Shown here: positions 5,532 to 6,171 of the stretch, piece by piece
Layout: each line of letters starts with the position of its first letter
Position numbering within the stretch: the first letter of the stretch is position 1
Assembly (NCBI GenBank): GCA_021827225.1
Contig: JAKAXG010000278.1
Location: forward strand, 1 to 6,171
Direction: 5' to 3'
DNA length: 6,171 bases
From: Actinomycetes bacterium
GTDB lineage: Bacteria; Actinomycetota; Acidimicrobiia; Acidimicrobiales; Palsa-688
Notes under the pieces: generated by a model
The model's input: only the letters and a program-made list of their open reading frames with translations
Database searches by the model: none
Told to the model about the DNA's origin: nothing
Program-made: the position numbers and the translations under genes

Positions 5532-6171
5532 ATGTCGGAGCAGCAGCAGCACATCGTCGGCGACCGCTACGAGATCATCAAGCACATCGCCCGAGGCGGC
5601 ATGGCCCAGGTCTACCTGGCCCGCGACCTGCTGCTGGACCGGCCGGTGGCCCTGAAGATGCTCTTCCCGGAGCTGTCGGTGGACCAGGCGTTCGTCGAGC
5701 GCTTCCGCCGGGAGGCCCGGGCGGCGGCCAACCTGACCCACCCGAACATCGTGTCGGTGTACGACTGGGGCCAGGGGGACCGCACCTATTACATCGTCAT
5801 GGAGTACGTCGACGGGCCGACCCTGTCCTCGCTGCTCCGCCAGGGTCCGCTGGCCCCCGAGCGGGCGGCCGCCATCGCCGCCAGCGTGGCCGGCGCCCTC
5901 GACTTCGCCCACCGCCGCGGCGTCATCCACCGCGACGTCAAGCCCGGCAACGTGCTGATCGACGACCGGGCCCAGGTCAAGGTCGCCGACTTCGGCATCG
6001 CCCGGGCGGCCGGCGCGTCGGAGGACCTGACCCAGACCGGTTCGGTCATGGGCACCGCCACATACTTCTCCCCCGAGCAGGCCCAGGGCCACCCGGTGGA
6101 CGCCCGCAGTGACGTGTACTCGCTCGGGGTGGTCCTCTACGAGATGGTCGCCGGCCAGGCCCCGTTCCGGG
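5532..6171 (+). CDS. PknB-family Ser/Thr protein kinase (3' end outside window)
   Basis: The first 213 residues are visible and the frame is open at the right edge. They form most of a Hanks-type kinase domain: Gly-rich loop ARGGMAQV (20-27), ATP lysine K42 (VALK), helix-C E61, H133-R-D135 with K137-P-G-N140, D153-F-G155, an activation loop with T167-Q-T169, and PEQA (181-184). The two Thr match the autophosphorylated pair of M. tuberculosis PknB. The DARSDVYSLG and YIVMEYVDG segments look PknB-like, whereas TQTG-VMGT is closer to PknA, so I leave the symbol empty. A membrane segment and PASTA repeats, if any, would lie beyond the window. The ATG at 5532 follows the PBP stop by 8 bases; no clear ribosome binding site is seen. 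The kinase should phosphorylate wall and division proteins read by FhaA and FhaB. Confidence 0.95.
   Translation, partial: MSEQQQHIVGDRYEIIKHIARGGMAQVYLARDLLLDRPVALKMLFPELSVDQAFVERFRREARAAANLTHPNIVSVYDWGQGDRTYYIVMEYVDGPTLSSLLRQGPLAPERAAAIAASVAGALDFAHRRGVIHRDVKPGNVLIDDRAQVKVADFGIARAAGASEDLTQTGSVMGTATYFSPEQAQGHPVDARSDVYSLGVVLYEMVAGQAPFR

Overview
The window is a high-GC stretch from an actinobacterium. It carries the conserved cell-wall growth and Ser/Thr phosphorylation cluster known in Mycobacterium tuberculosis as fhaA-fhaB-pstP-rodA-pbpA-pknA/pknB. The order and the signature motifs of every gene match that cluster. The very compact FhaA (221 residues, almost no linker), the Thr-rich tails and the general protein style suggest a lineage outside the mycobacteria and streptomycetes, possibly an uncultured member of the Acidimicrobiia. 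That placement is inference; the phylum-level call is firm.

Layout. Bases 19-105 hold a tRNA-Leu (anticodon CAG, CCA encoded) on the minus strand. A 132-base divergent gap (106-237) follows, with a possible tRNA promoter, a small inverted repeat and the fhaA ribosome binding site. From base 238 to the right edge all genes lie on the plus strand and are packed like one operon: fhaA (238-903), fhaB (922-1401), pstP (1398-2678), a SEDS gene of the RodA/FtsW family (2675-3988), a class B penicillin-binding protein (3985-5523), and a PknB-family kinase cut by the window edge (5532-6171). Three consecutive junctions are 4-base stop/start overlaps, which points to translational coupling. No stretch over 300 bases lacks a gene.

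How the genes work together. The membrane kinase adds phosphate to Ser/Thr residues and PstP removes it. FhaA and FhaB carry FHA domains that read phosphothreonine and so recruit partners. The SEDS protein polymerises glycan strands from lipid II, and its partner PBP crosslinks them. The operon therefore packs writer, eraser, readers and the wall-building machine together, as in other Actinomycetota.

The locus is conserved core biology and I see no new system in it. The points most worth a second look are a correctly phased A_AAA_AAG slip heptamer inside fhaB, where a -1 slip would yield an 84-residue membrane-anchored product lacking the FHA domain, and an SxD motif in place of SxN in the PBP active site.
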